Origin: Spirulina subsalsa CS-330
GTDB taxonomy: Bacteria; Cyanobacteriota; Cyanobacteriia; Cyanobacteriales; Spirulinaceae
Length of the DNA stretch: 53,220 nt
Assembly: GCF_028330765.1 (NCBI RefSeq)
Contig: NZ_JAQMTY010000288.1
Coordinates: 1-53,220, forward strand
Reading direction: 5' to 3'
The notes under the pieces: model-generated
The model's input: the letters and a program-made list of their open reading frames with translations, nothing else
Database searches by the model: none
What the model was told of the DNA's origin: nothing
Position numbers and translations under genes: made by a program
Shown here: in pieces, positions 7,378 through 16,181 of the stretch
Layout of the letters: every line of letters starts with the position of its first letter
Position numbering within the stretch: the stretch's first letter is position 1

Positions 7378-9861
7378 ATGGTGACTGTTGCCACAAAACC
7401 ATCCATCCAGTTAGTTGAATCTGCAACCCATGAGTTACTCGCATGGGCCAACGCAGTTGATCATTCCTCCCTCACCATCTTTGAAAAAGGCTTAAAACTT
7501 GCCACTCGTCTCGGTGCGCATTATCGAGAGGATGGACTCGTGGAAATTGGCTTTTGGACACCGCAACTGATGGCCCAAGTGATGCGGAAACTCGAAATCT
7601 ACTTTGAAGTCCTCACCCCGATCAGTCCCATTGATGTCAGTGTGCCGGAACAGGTGGTGCAATTTCGGCGCGATCGCCTCAACCTGATGCCGCAGGGCGA
7701 ATTTCACTGGGGTGTGATTGAAGGGATGACCCCCGGCAACCAGGATCAAATCGGCTCGTTTTATTGGTTACGCTACATCGATCAAAACGAACAACTCCAA
7801 GCCATCCGTGATCCCCTGGCCCATTCACTCCCCTACGGTATCTTCGCCCCGGCGGAACTCTACGATGTCAACGCCTTACAGCGCGATCGCACCGACCTCG
7901 ACTATATTCGGCGCACCAGCGCCTCCTCCCTCCCCGAAAGCGAAGGCATCCACCTCTCCGCCGGAACCAACCGCATTCCCCGCGTCCGCGCCCCCCGCAA
8001 CATCCTCCAATTGCACATCGGCACCGCCTCCCAAGAAGGCACCTTCGCCGGACTCACCCGCATCTACCAAACCATCTCCGACAAACTCGCCCAAGGGGAA
8101 ACCCTCTCCCCCGTCGAAGAAGCCTACGTGGGCTATGATGCGGTGCAATTTTTACCCACCGAACCCACCATCGAATACCGTGACGAATACAGCCCCGAAA
8201 GTGAATTTTTCTCCTTCCTTGGCGAAGACGATGGCATCATCGACATCGAACTGACCAAACCCAACACCCAAGATTGGGGCTACGATGTCCCGATTCTGGG
8301 ATCTAGCACCACCAACGCCGCCCTCCTCAGCAGCCTCCGCCCCAATGAAGTGATTGACTTGATCAGCACGCTGCATAACTTTTCCACGGGGCCCATTCAG
8401 GTGATTTATGACCTGGTGTACGGCCATGCTGACAACCAATCGGAATTGCTGCTGCCCCATCAGTTCCTCAAAGGCCCCAATATGTACGGGCAAGATCTTA
8501 ACCATCAACTCCCGATGGTGCGGGCGATTTTCCTGGAAATGCAGCGCCGCAAGATTAACACCGGAGCCGATGGGATTCGGGTGGATGGGGGTCAGGATTT
8601 CCGCTTCTTTAATCCCCTGTCGGGGCGGGTTGAATATGATGATGCCTACTTGCTCGCCATGAGTGATTTGGTTCAGGAAATCGAAGGGTGTCAACGACTG
8701 CTCTTCACGATCTATGAAGATGGACGACCCTGGCCCCAAGAAGGCTGGGAAGAGATTTCCACCTATCGAGAACTCGTGGAGTTAAAACCGGAGGCTTACC
8801 AATGGGGGCCGTTGATTTTTGCCCACAATACGCCGACGCTCAATCATGTCTGGGAAAAAAAATGGCGGCGCGTGTGTGAGGTGATGTACGAAGGCGATCG
8901 CTGGATTACCGGCTGCGCCAACCACGACACCGTCCGGCGCGGTAATCAAGTGGACACCAATGCCGATATCAACTGGAATTTAGGTAAAACCCTGCCGGAA
9001 GTGCTACGCAAAGCCTACGACAATCCCGCCGTGACCCTGTGGGTCTACGGGTTTAGTCCGGGGTTGCCGATGGACTTTATCAACGCCACCCTGCACGCTC
9101 CCTGGATGTTCTTTCGGAATACCGACGAACGCTACGGGGTGAAGGTGGTGTCGGAAGAGGCGGGCTTTTTAGATTGGCAGGTGACCCCGGATCTGTTCAA
9201 GCGCAAACATGCGTTTCGTCGTCTCAAGTCCTTGGGCTTTAAGCATATTGAAGAATTGCGCGAGTTTAGCCAAGCGCTCAATACGGTCATGGAGGAAAAA
9301 GACTACAACATTTCTGAAGTGGTCGAGGCCATTCGCCTCTGTGTGGAAGGGCGCGGTGACAGTTGCGAGATGCCTAAAATCAGAGGGTTACGCCGTCCGG
9401 GGATGTTGCGTTTTCTCAGTAAGATGGATCTCGATCGCCTCAAGCAGTTTGCCCGCTGGTTTATGGAAGATTGCTATGAGGTGTGTAATGTCAGCCATTA
9501 TCCCCGGATGGTGAATGCGGCACAGACTTCCCATAATCTCAGTCTCCGCCAGTTCCGCCATCGCTATCCCTGGCTGCGTCATAACCTGTCGGGGACGGAT
9601 CGGTTTAATAAGATGAGCAGCGAGAAAACGACGGTATTCTATGGGGTGCGGAGCAATCCGGAACGCCCGGATGAGCAGATCGCGATGGTGGCTCATATGG
9701 GGGGCAGTTCGACACAGATTAAGCTGGGCGACTTGCTGCAATTGGAGGGCAAGGATTGGGAGATGGCGATCGCATCTCCCGGCCTAGAGATTAAGAACCT
9801 CGATGCCTTTGAGTTACAGGATACCCAAGGGGTCTTACTCACCCAAAAAGAGATCACTTAA
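7378..9861 (+). CDS. gghA: Glucosylglycerol hydrolase-like GH13-related enzyme
   Basis: 827 residues from the ATG at 7378; fourteen residues upstream in frame look non-coding. The chain has diverged GH13 features: GADGIRVDGGQDF (catalytic Asp region), FTIYEDGRPWPQEGWEE (acid/base Glu region) and CANHDTVRRGNQ (the NHD motif). Overall it resembles the cyanobacterial GghA group (Slr1670-like), which degrades the osmolyte glucosylglycerol to glucose and glycerol. No signal peptide is present, so it acts in the cytosol. It probably lets the cell dispose of the osmolyte after salt downshift. The synthesis genes (ggpS, ggpP) are not in this window. The family call is from motif recognition. Confidence 0.7.
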   Translation: MVTVATKPSIQLVESATHELLAWANAVDHSSLTIFEKGLKLATRLGAHYREDGLVEIGFWTPQLMAQVMRKLEIYFEVLTPISPIDVSVPEQVVQFRRDRLNLMPQGEFHWGVIEGMTPGNQDQIGSFYWLRYIDQNEQLQAIRDPLAHSLPYGIFAPAELYDVNALQRDRTDLDYIRRTSASSLPESEGIHLSAGTNRIPRVRAPRNILQLHIGTASQEGTFAGLTRIYQTISDKLAQGETLSPVEEAYVGYDAVQFLPTEPTIEYRDEYSPESEFFSFLGEDDGIIDIELTKPNTQDWGYDVPILGSSTTNAALLSSLRPNEVIDLISTLHNFSTGPIQVIYDLVYGHADNQSELLLPHQFLKGPNMYGQDLNHQLPMVRAIFLEMQRRKINTGADGIRVDGGQDFRFFNPLSGRVEYDDAYLLAMSDLVQEIEGCQRLLFTIYEDGRPWPQEGWEEISTYRELVELKPEAYQWGPLIFAHNTPTLNHVWEKKWRRVCEVMYEGDRWITGCANHDTVRRGNQVDTNADINWNLGKTLPEVLRKAYDNPAVTLWVYGFSPGLPMDFINATLHAPWMFFRNTDERYGVKVVSEEAGFLDWQVTPDLFKRKHAFRRLKSLGFKHIEELREFSQALNTVMEEKDYNISEVVEAIRLCVEGRGDSCEMPKIRGLRRPGMLRFLSKMDLDRLKQFARWFMEDCYEVCNVSHYPRMVNAAQTSHNLSLRQFRHRYPWLRHNLSGTDRFNKMSSEKTTVFYGVRSNPERPDEQIAMVAHMGGSSTQIKLGDLLQLEGKDWEMAIASPGLEIKNLDAFELQDTQGVLLTQKEIT

Positions 9862-9900
9862 TACCAATTTTCTAAAGGGGAACTCCATAGAACGTGATGC

Positions 9901-9972
9901 AGGCAAGGGGCTTAAGCCCCTTGTTCCGTAGCCTGAAGGCAAGGGGCTTAAGCCCCTTGTTCCGTAGCCTGA
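9901..9972. repeat. Two perfect 36-bp tandem repeats with a 20-bp palindrome
   Basis: The 36-bp unit at 9901-9936 is repeated exactly at 9937-9972. Each unit contains the 20-bp palindrome CAAGGGGCTTAAGCCCCTTG (9904-9923 and 9940-9959). The repeat sits between the convergent ends of the gghA-like and methyltransferase genes, so the hairpins may terminate transcription both ways. The same palindrome recurs at 51584-51603. Confidence 0.85.
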
Positions 9973-10006
9973 ATTTTGAGCGTTGGTATAAGCGATCATG
10001 GCAGGA

Positions 10007-11146
10007 TTACTCGCCGTAGCGATCGCTCAACTCCGTCACCCAGGTTAAGGCGTGGGCGGCGCGGCTGAATTGGTCGGGAAACTGCTCCTCAAGGCGTTGG
10101 GCAATGTCCCCCAAACTGTCCCCCGCCGCCATGCCTGCGAGAGCCACCTGGGCCATCTGTCCCGCTCGGCTGAGGCTGGGGCGATGGGTGTGGCGACGTT
10201 TGGCGAGGCTGGCGGGGTTGATGGGGTCAGCGTTGAAGGTGGATTGACGAAACGTGGTGCGGCGATCGCCCCGCGTTAGGGTGCTGTGCCATTGCCAGAG
10301 GTAGCGTTGATTGACGAGATTGGCGCGGAGGTGGAGGGTGATGCGATCGCCCCGTTGCAAGTCCAGCGGTTCCGGCCAGGGAAAAAAGGCCTGACCATAG
10401 ATCAACAGCGGTTGATCGGGCCCATTACTAAACCCCACCTCCGCCCATAGGGTCGTATCAAACCACAGTCCCACCCCATGACAGCGGCAATCCGTGGCAA
10501 TGTCCCACTGTAGATCCCCCTGAACATCGGGGCTGTGGCGTTGGGGATAGTCCAGCGTCGCCCACTGTTGGGGGGGGACAAGGCAATCCTCCGGACGTAA
10601 CCGCACCTTGCGCCAGCGGTTCGTGACGTAGGGGTGAGCGGCGGAAAAATCAAACCCGTAGGGCTGACTCTGCCAGGGCTGGTGATAATGCTGGTCGTAG
10701 ATATCCGGGAGATGCACCAACGTCGCCCAGAGCCGATCCGCTTGGGGAATCAAGACCCCACCCGGTGCGAGGTGGCGATCGCGCACCTCGATGATTGTCG
10801 CCAAATGCGATCCAAACAGCGGCAACACCCCCCGCAGATCCGACACCACCACGTCGATCGGTTCTGAAAAATGGAGCGATCGCACATCCGCCTGATGGTA
10901 TTCAATCACCGACCCATAGCCATTGGCCTCGGTAATTTGCCGGGCGATTTCCACCACTCCATCGGGTTCCACCCCATAGACCCGCCGCGCCCCCAACTGC
11001 GCCGCCATCAAACTATGAATCCCCGTCCCCGTGCCAATATCGAGAACAACCATACCGGGTTGAATCACAGCACTCAAGGCCTGATGGTAGGGAACCATCC
11101 GCCCCGCATCCATCATCATTTCGCCGTAGCCAAAAATGCTATACAT
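10007..11146 (-). CDS. PRMT-like class I SAM-dependent methyltransferase
   Basis: 379 residues. The N-terminal Rossmann methyltransferase domain has motif I VLDIGTGTGIHSLMAAQLGA (about 34-53), an acidic strand end GVEPD and SDLRGVLPLF at the catalytic loop. The opening MYSIFGYGEMMMDAGRM is like the helical lead-in of protein arginine methyltransferases, and a beta-barrel-like middle follows. The canonical PRMT double-Glu loop is not clear, so arginine methylation is unproven. The last 60 residues (from SLSRAGQMA) form a separate helical domain. No membrane span. It is probably monocistronic and converges on the gghA-like gene. Confidence 0.65.
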   Translation of the reverse strand: MYSIFGYGEMMMDAGRMVPYHQALSAVIQPGMVVLDIGTGTGIHSLMAAQLGARRVYGVEPDGVVEIARQITEANGYGSVIEYHQADVRSLHFSEPIDVVVSDLRGVLPLFGSHLATIIEVRDRHLAPGGVLIPQADRLWATLVHLPDIYDQHYHQPWQSQPYGFDFSAAHPYVTNRWRKVRLRPEDCLVPPQQWATLDYPQRHSPDVQGDLQWDIATDCRCHGVGLWFDTTLWAEVGFSNGPDQPLLIYGQAFFPWPEPLDLQRGDRITLHLRANLVNQRYLWQWHSTLTRGDRRTTFRQSTFNADPINPASLAKRRHTHRPSLSRAGQMAQVALAGMAAGDSLGDIAQRLEEQFPDQFSRAAHALTWVTELSDRYGE

Positions 11147-11243
11147 GAAACCAGATATAACATGATTCCGTCGTTAAATCGGGTCTGAATCATGCCCTGG
11201 CTGATCCTGCACCATTCCCCCTTGTTCTGTTGCCTAATCCTCT

Positions 11244-11951
11244 ATGACTCGCCTGTACGAACTCTTTCTCAAAGGGGGGCCAGTAATGTACCCCCTGCTG
11301 GTGTTATCGGTTTTCACTCTCTCCTGTGCGCTGGATCGGGTGTGGTTTTGGCTGCGGTTGTTACGCCAAGAGGATCAGGTGGCGCAGCGGATTTTAAAAA
11401 CGGCGGCGGTGGATTTTAAGGAGGCGAAGGCGATCGCCCAGCGTTCCGATCACCTCCCCCTCGGTCGGTTTCTCCTCGCGCCGCTCCTGCTCAATCGCCC
11501 CAGCCCAGAAACCTTTCGCCTCGCCTTAGAAGCCGCTGGCGATAAGGAATTCATCAAAATGCGTCAGGGGGAAAAGTTCCTCGAAACCGTGGTGGCTGTT
11601 GCGCCGCTGTTGGGGCTGTTGGGGACGGTGACGGGGTTGATTACGACCTTTAATAACCTCAACATTGGCGGTGGGGGCAGTGCTGCCGAAGCCTCCCAAG
11701 CAGCGGTAGGGATTGGGGAAGCGTTGATCACCACAGCAGCGGGGATGATTGTGGCGATCGCTGCCCTGTTGGTGTTGCGGATTATGGTGTCGCTCCAAAC
11801 CCAGCAAATGGACTATTTTGCCGCCGTGGGTAGCGAGTTGGAATTGCTCTATCGTCAAGTCTGGGAATTGCCGGGGGAGAGGGTGCGATCGCACCTCCCC
11901 CCCACCCCCTCATCCGAAGAATTGTCCACCCCCACCCCCAATCGAACCTGA
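11244..11951 (+). CDS. MotA/TolQ/ExbB proton channel family protein
   Basis: 235 residues with the family layout: a first membrane span at about 12-32, a cytoplasmic stretch, then two spans around 108-130 and 155-180 containing VAVAPLLGLLGTVTGLI and EALITTAAGMIVAIAA. TolQ/ExbB subunits form pentameric proton channels that energise a partner (TolR/ExbD) in the periplasm. No ExbD/TolR gene follows; the next gene is a DUF3172 protein 53 nt away. The Pro-rich C-terminal tail is low complexity. Confidence 0.85.
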   Translation: MTRLYELFLKGGPVMYPLLVLSVFTLSCALDRVWFWLRLLRQEDQVAQRILKTAAVDFKEAKAIAQRSDHLPLGRFLLAPLLLNRPSPETFRLALEAAGDKEFIKMRQGEKFLETVVAVAPLLGLLGTVTGLITTFNNLNIGGGGSAAEASQAAVGIGEALITTAAGMIVAIAALLVLRIMVSLQTQQMDYFAAVGSELELLYRQVWELPGERVRSHLPPTPSSEELSTPTPNRT

Positions 11952-12004
11952 AAACGCTAGTCTAGAGAGAATGTATTCTTGACCCGTAAAGACCCGGTAT
12001 TGCC

Positions 12005-12592
12005 ATGACCCGCCGTAGCCGTCCCACCTACGATCGCCCCCCCCAACGGAACTACGACCGCCCCCCTGCGGGCCGTCCCGGCGGCGGTGGTGGCGGCAAC
12101 AAAAAATTTTTCCAGAACTTCAACTACGGCACCGTCGCCCTGCTCGGAGGGGTGTTTATCCTGGGGATTGGGGCCGGGATGGCGTTGAGCCTCTCCCCCG
12201 GTGACAATATCGCCAACGTGGCATCCCGTGAAGTGATCGATCGCAGCGCCCCCAACGCCGACATTTGCCTGCAATACGGCGCGAGTGCGATCGTCACCGA
12301 CATGCGCGTCTTTGTCACCCTCAACCCCTTCAACGTCTACGTCACCCAACCCTTAATGCAGCCCGGCTGTGTCCTGCGTCGCAACAACTGGTCACTCCTG
12401 CAACAACGCAAACTCATTTCCAATGAACAGGTCAACGACTGCAAAAACCGGATGAATACCTTCGGCTTTACCGGAACCCTTGAAAGCAACTCACCGGACA
12501 TCTCCTGCATCTATCAAAACGATGCCGCCGGCAATCTCTTCCTCAACAAACCCGGCATGGTCGGCTCGCCCCAGGAAACCGAAAATTTCTAA
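12005..12592 (+). CDS. DUF3172 family membrane-anchored protein
   Basis: 195 residues. The N-terminal 35 residues are Arg/Pro/Gly-rich and disordered, followed by one membrane segment at about 42-63 (TVALLGGVFILGIGAGMAL) and a conserved soluble domain (SREVIDRSAPNADICLQYGASA...). The soluble part carries several Cys (C-L-Q-Y, G-C-V-L, D-C-K-N, S-C-I-Y) that could form disulfides outside the membrane. This fits the cyanobacterial DUF3172 family, whose function is unknown. It follows the ExbB-like gene by 53 nt and may be co-transcribed. Confidence 0.7.
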   Translation: MTRRSRPTYDRPPQRNYDRPPAGRPGGGGGGNKKFFQNFNYGTVALLGGVFILGIGAGMALSLSPGDNIANVASREVIDRSAPNADICLQYGASAIVTDMRVFVTLNPFNVYVTQPLMQPGCVLRRNNWSLLQQRKLISNEQVNDCKNRMNTFGFTGTLESNSPDISCIYQNDAAGNLFLNKPGMVGSPQETENF

Positions 12593-12634
12593 CGCGGCAC
12601 AGATCAACGGGGAAATCGGGTCGTGGTGTCTGGC

Positions 12635-13090
12635 TTACATCAAGGCCAAAGGTGGATCAATATGTTTCCGTAGGATCAAGCAGTTGTAATCCGGGGCCGG
12701 ACGAACATACAGATATTCATCGGTGAGATTGTGAATCCACCGCAGGCCTCGGCCGCCCTCTTTACTGAGATCATCTTCCTGTTGAATGACCTCTTGAATT
12801 TTGCCCTTGAGATCAAACGGTTTGCCTTGATCCCAAACCCGCATTTCAATGTAATTCGGAAACAGCGTAAACCCCAGGGGAATCGGAGTCTGTTTCGGTA
12901 GGTCTTTGTGGGCATAGCGCACAACATTGGTGAACCATTCCACGAGGGCCGTTTGAGATTGCCAGTAAATCATCGAGGATAGACGCGATGCTGCAAATTG
13001 CTCGAACCGATCGAGGAGGTGTTCTACTTCAGCGAGATCACTTAGTAGGCAAAAATGCATTTGTTGAATGGGTTGTTGTTGCCTCACCAA
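12635..13090 (-). CDS. Anti-sigma regulatory factor (RsbW/SpoIIAB-type GHKL kinase)
   Basis: 151 residues with GHKL ATPase motifs in order: N-box EWFTNVVRYAH, G1 WDQGKPFD and G2 GGRGL. The size and motifs fit partner-switching serine kinases that phosphorylate a STAS-domain antagonist. Its ATG is only 11 nt after the stop of the STAS-sugar transferase gene, so the pair is almost surely one operon. The natural target is therefore the STAS domain of its neighbour; this is inference from context. An alternative start at the internal Met (MHFCLL) would shorten it by ten residues. Confidence 0.8.
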   Translation of the reverse strand: MVRQQQPIQQMHFCLLSDLAEVEHLLDRFEQFAASRLSSMIYWQSQTALVEWFTNVVRYAHKDLPKQTPIPLGFTLFPNYIEMRVWDQGKPFDLKGKIQEVIQQEDDLSKEGGRGLRWIHNLTDEYLYVRPAPDYNCLILRKHIDPPLALM

Positions 13091-13101
13091 ACTAATATGC
13101 G

Positions 13102-14100
13102 TTAGACAGCACCACTCTTTTTGTTAAACAAAATTAATACGGTGCGGATGATCAACTTGACATCGTACCAGAGGCTCCATTGACTTTGATAACGTAGATC
13201 TAACTTAATCACATCTTCAAAGTTACGAATACTAGAACGTCCGTTCACTTGCCATTCACCAGTCATGCCGGGCTTCACATCTAACCGCTGCCATTCTGGG
13301 ATTTGGTAAGCCTCGACTTCTTCAGGCGTGGGGGGACGAGTGCCCACGAGGCTCATTTCACCCCGCACAACATTGAGAAATTGGGGGAGTTCATCGAGAC
13401 TTGTGCGCCGGAGAAAGCGCCCAACAGTGGTGACGCGGGGGTCATTATCATTTTTGAAAAAGGCACCGCTGGCTTGGTTTTGCACCTGCCGTTTAAGACG
13501 TTCGGCATCGGTACACATGGAACGAAATTTCCAGATCCGGAAACGTCGCCCCATCCAACCGCAGCGAACTTGTCCAAATAAGATCGGGCCTGGGCTATCG
13601 CGCTTGATTGCGATCGCGATCGGCACAAACAAAATCGCCGTAATACTTAATCCCACTAACCCCCCCACAATATCCATGGAGCGCTTCAGCCAAGACCGCA
13701 CGGAAGGATGAGTTTCCGGAGGAAGACCATGGTTCACCACTGGCGGCGGCGCACCCTCTGGACGCGATTCAGCTTCGATCGTCAAGACTTTGTCCAGACT
13801 GGTCATCGCTAAGACGGCTCGTACCGGGGGTCTCACATTGCGTAACACCAGTTGAGCACCCTGTTCAGTGCTGGCCTTGAGATTACTCACTAGGGCACCG
13901 ACACCACTACTGTCCATGAATTGAGTGGCTGTAAAATCTAGAATAATCCGTTCCGTTTGGGGTTGATCCCGTAAAAGCTGTTGGTATTGGGTTTTAAAAT
14001 CCACAGCTTCCAAGACACTGAGGCGCGGCGGAATATAGACGATGGGCGTATTGTCGGTGAAGATAACAGTAAATTTATCTTCCGGTGAATTGCTAGCCAT
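13102..14100 (-). CDS. STAS domain fused to a polyprenyl-phosphate sugar transferase
   Basis: 332 residues. Residues 1-110 are a STAS domain with FMDSSGVGAL; Ser64 aligns with the phosphorylated Ser of SpoIIAA (D-S-S-G). A linker rich in Pro/Glu follows. From about 135 the chain is a bacterial sugar transferase (WbaP/PglC-like): one membrane segment (about 139-161), DSPGPILFGQVRCGWMG, WKFRSM, DELPQFLNVVRGEMSLVGTR and KPGMTGEWQVNGRS. Such enzymes attach the first sugar phosphate to undecaprenyl phosphate to start exopolysaccharide or O-antigen assembly. No glycosyltransferase cluster lies next to it. The co-operonic GHKL kinase suggests that phosphorylation of Ser64 gates polysaccharide initiation. 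Confidence 0.88.
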   Translation of the reverse strand: MASNSPEDKFTVIFTDNTPIVYIPPRLSVLEAVDFKTQYQQLLRDQPQTERIILDFTATQFMDSSGVGALVSNLKASTEQGAQLVLRNVRPPVRAVLAMTSLDKVLTIEAESRPEGAPPPVVNHGLPPETHPSVRSWLKRSMDIVGGLVGLSITAILFVPIAIAIKRDSPGPILFGQVRCGWMGRRFRIWKFRSMCTDAERLKRQVQNQASGAFFKNDNDPRVTTVGRFLRRTSLDELPQFLNVVRGEMSLVGTRPPTPEEVEAYQIPEWQRLDVKPGMTGEWQVNGRSSIRNFEDVIKLDLRYQSQWSLWYDVKLIIRTVLILFNKKSGAV

Positions 14101-14390
14101 TAGCGTCCTACAGCGAGATTCGGAACAATGATGATGGCGGCTATACTCAGGTTCTCAGGAGCATGACCGTATCCGGACAGTTTAACTGTGCTAACCCTGA
14201 AAATGGATGAGGATAACGGGCCATTGTAAAGCTTGAGAGAGTGATGCAAGGGGCTGCATCCGTTGTTAGATCGGAGATAATCTCATCGAATCCCCCAATT
14301 TTAACAAAAATGTTGCGAAATTCCCCTTCTTCGCTGGCCCAGGGAGGGGATGGATCGCAAACCAATACGGTGCGCAACGGCGAGTCCTCT

Positions 14391-15689
14391 TTACGACCTA
14401 TTTTTGAGATAGGACAAATCCAATGCGCCAAAATGGGTGCTCAGGGCCACATGAATATTTTCCATCGACTGCACGAGCCAGGGCACGCCCTCTTCTGTGG
14501 ATGATTCGTAGTGACTGAATAAAATGGCAAAGCGTTTTTCGAGAGATGGCTTGACTTGGTGGCAGAGGAGCGTGATTTTGAGCAGCAGCATGATCGTGGG
14601 GGTTGCGCCTAAGTTGGTGACGAGATCCACAAACACGTAATGATTTGGGCGCTGGGGACTTTCCACCACCAGGAAATTGAGGAGATGGCTAGAGGTGCGC
14701 AGCAGTAGGGTGTTGTTGGGTTTTTGCAGGTCGTAACGGGACAGGGTGCTTTGGAGTTTTTCGTAGAGCTTGTCGTTGAATTTGCGCTTGCCGTACCGGG
14801 GATCAATGGACGCAATTAGATATTCATAGAGATCGTCTTTGAAGGTTCGGAAGGAGGGGGCCTGGAGGCTATGGGTGAGGAAGCTTTTGGCGAGGTCATC
14901 GGAGGTGCGATTGCCTTGCACCCGGCCGACGAAATGCCTGAGGGCGTAGTCTAGTTCGCGATCGCTCAACAGGGTTGGATTTTCCACCGGATGAATAATC
15001 CGACCGCGTTTTTTAGCCTCCTGAAGGCGCAGTTGATAGGTGACATAGTGGGACAGATCCAGTTCAAACTGCATTTGCAGTTGGTCGCGGATGTGGCGCA
15101 CGGTTTGCTGATGCTCATAGCTGCTGTCTTGACTCAGCAAACAATGTTCGTAGAGGTAGGGATAGCGGTTGATCAGTTGTCCCACCAGGCGCTCGTTTTC
15201 GGCTTCGGCGGGGTTGTAGGGGCGGGGCCGTAATTTCCCTTGATTCTCACTGGTGTGTTTGATCACCGTTGCCAAGCGTTGCAGGGTGACATACTGCTCG
15301 GTCTTGAGGAAATCATGCATCAATTGCCGCAGTCGGCGCGGCCCGCGTGCGTAGGTGTTCCCGACCGGGGGCACTAACTTGAGTTGTTCGACGAGTTCAG
15401 GAATAGCCCAGCGGGCATTGGGTTGAACTTGCCAGCGGTTGACGAGGATATGACAGCAGCGATTGAGAAAAAATGGAAAGGTTTGATCCGCGTTTTTTTC
15501 GATCGCGATCGCTTCTAGGGACTGTCGCACGTCGAGCGGCTCGTAATGTCGTCCGCCAATAAAAAGACGACGAAACCGGTCTAGCAAGCTGTCCGGAGTT
15601 TCGGTTTGCACAGCATACAGCAGGTGGTCACACACCACCTGTTCATGATTGCCTGTTGAGGTTGGATAGGGATTGATCAACGCTGTCAC
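14391..15689 (-). CDS. Conserved-looking hypothetical protein
   Basis: 432 residues starting with GTG, preceded at a good distance by a strong Shine-Dalgarno (GGGAGGA on the minus strand), which supports both the gene and the start. No signal peptide or transmembrane span is evident. The composition is that of a folded, largely helical soluble protein, with segments such as YPYLYEHCLLSQDSSYEHQ and SIDPRYGKRKFNDKLYEKL. No family is recognised. It lies 290 bp upstream of the STAS-sugar transferase gene on the same strand, far enough for a separate promoter. Confidence 0.75.
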   Translation of the reverse strand: MTALINPYPTSTGNHEQVVCDHLLYAVQTETPDSLLDRFRRLFIGGRHYEPLDVRQSLEAIAIEKNADQTFPFFLNRCCHILVNRWQVQPNARWAIPELVEQLKLVPPVGNTYARGPRRLRQLMHDFLKTEQYVTLQRLATVIKHTSENQGKLRPRPYNPAEAENERLVGQLINRYPYLYEHCLLSQDSSYEHQQTVRHIRDQLQMQFELDLSHYVTYQLRLQEAKKRGRIIHPVENPTLLSDRELDYALRHFVGRVQGNRTSDDLAKSFLTHSLQAPSFRTFKDDLYEYLIASIDPRYGKRKFNDKLYEKLQSTLSRYDLQKPNNTLLLRTSSHLLNFLVVESPQRPNHYVFVDLVTNLGATPTIMLLLKITLLCHQVKPSLEKRFAILFSHYESSTEEGVPWLVQSMENIHVALSTHFGALDLSYLKNRS

Positions 15690-16181
15690 CGAAACGTATT
15701 CCTCCCTGTCAGTTATAGCAAGTTCCGCTTGATTTTCCGATCGAATCTGAATCGGGAGACCCTACCGATTCCATGACAATGCCAGAACAAGAGCATCGCC
15801 GAGGACGGAGTGAGGCGGTTCTGCCCCGGTAAAACCTCCCGTTTTGCGGGTGAGTCGGGGCAGATCTAGGGTATCTCATTACGTTTGGGGGGGGTTAAAA
15901 ACGCATACCCTGAGATGGATGCTAGGCCGCGATCGCCGCAGTCCATCAGCGCCTCGAAATCCGTGCAGATCCGAGGGAGGAGAGACGTTTGGGATGCGGG
16001 ATAGATCATAGAGTTTCTTCGATCATAACGTTGAAACTGATCAACCATACTCCGAGCAACCACTGAAACTCAGCCGCGATCGCGCCCAACCGTTAATGCT
16101 CACCTTGATCCGGAGACGGGGTACTTTAAAATCAAAAAGCATCACAGAGTTAACAGTTAATAGTTGCAGGCGATAACTTTT
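15690..16181. other. Intergenic region with a long hairpin
   Basis: No credible gene is seen; a 65-codon minus-strand frame has no family resemblance. CTGCCCCG (15821-15828) pairs with CGGGGCAG (15856-15863), and AAAAC/GTTTT can pair inside, giving a 43-nt stem-loop of unknown role. The divergent promoters of the GTG-started gene and of murF must lie here. Confidence 0.6.

Noticed and set aside
9901..9972. Possible two-repeat CRISPR (36-bp direct repeats)
   Set aside because: The units are head-to-tail with no spacer between them, are fully palindromic in the core, and no cas genes are near.
14147..14431. 94-codon minus-strand ORF before the STAS-sugar transferase gene
   Set aside because: It overlaps the end of the preceding gene, has no good Shine-Dalgarno and its protein has no ordered or family-like pattern.
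15866..16063. 65-codon minus-strand ORF in the murF upstream region
   Set aside because: No recognisable domain; it overlaps sequence better explained as promoter or spacer.
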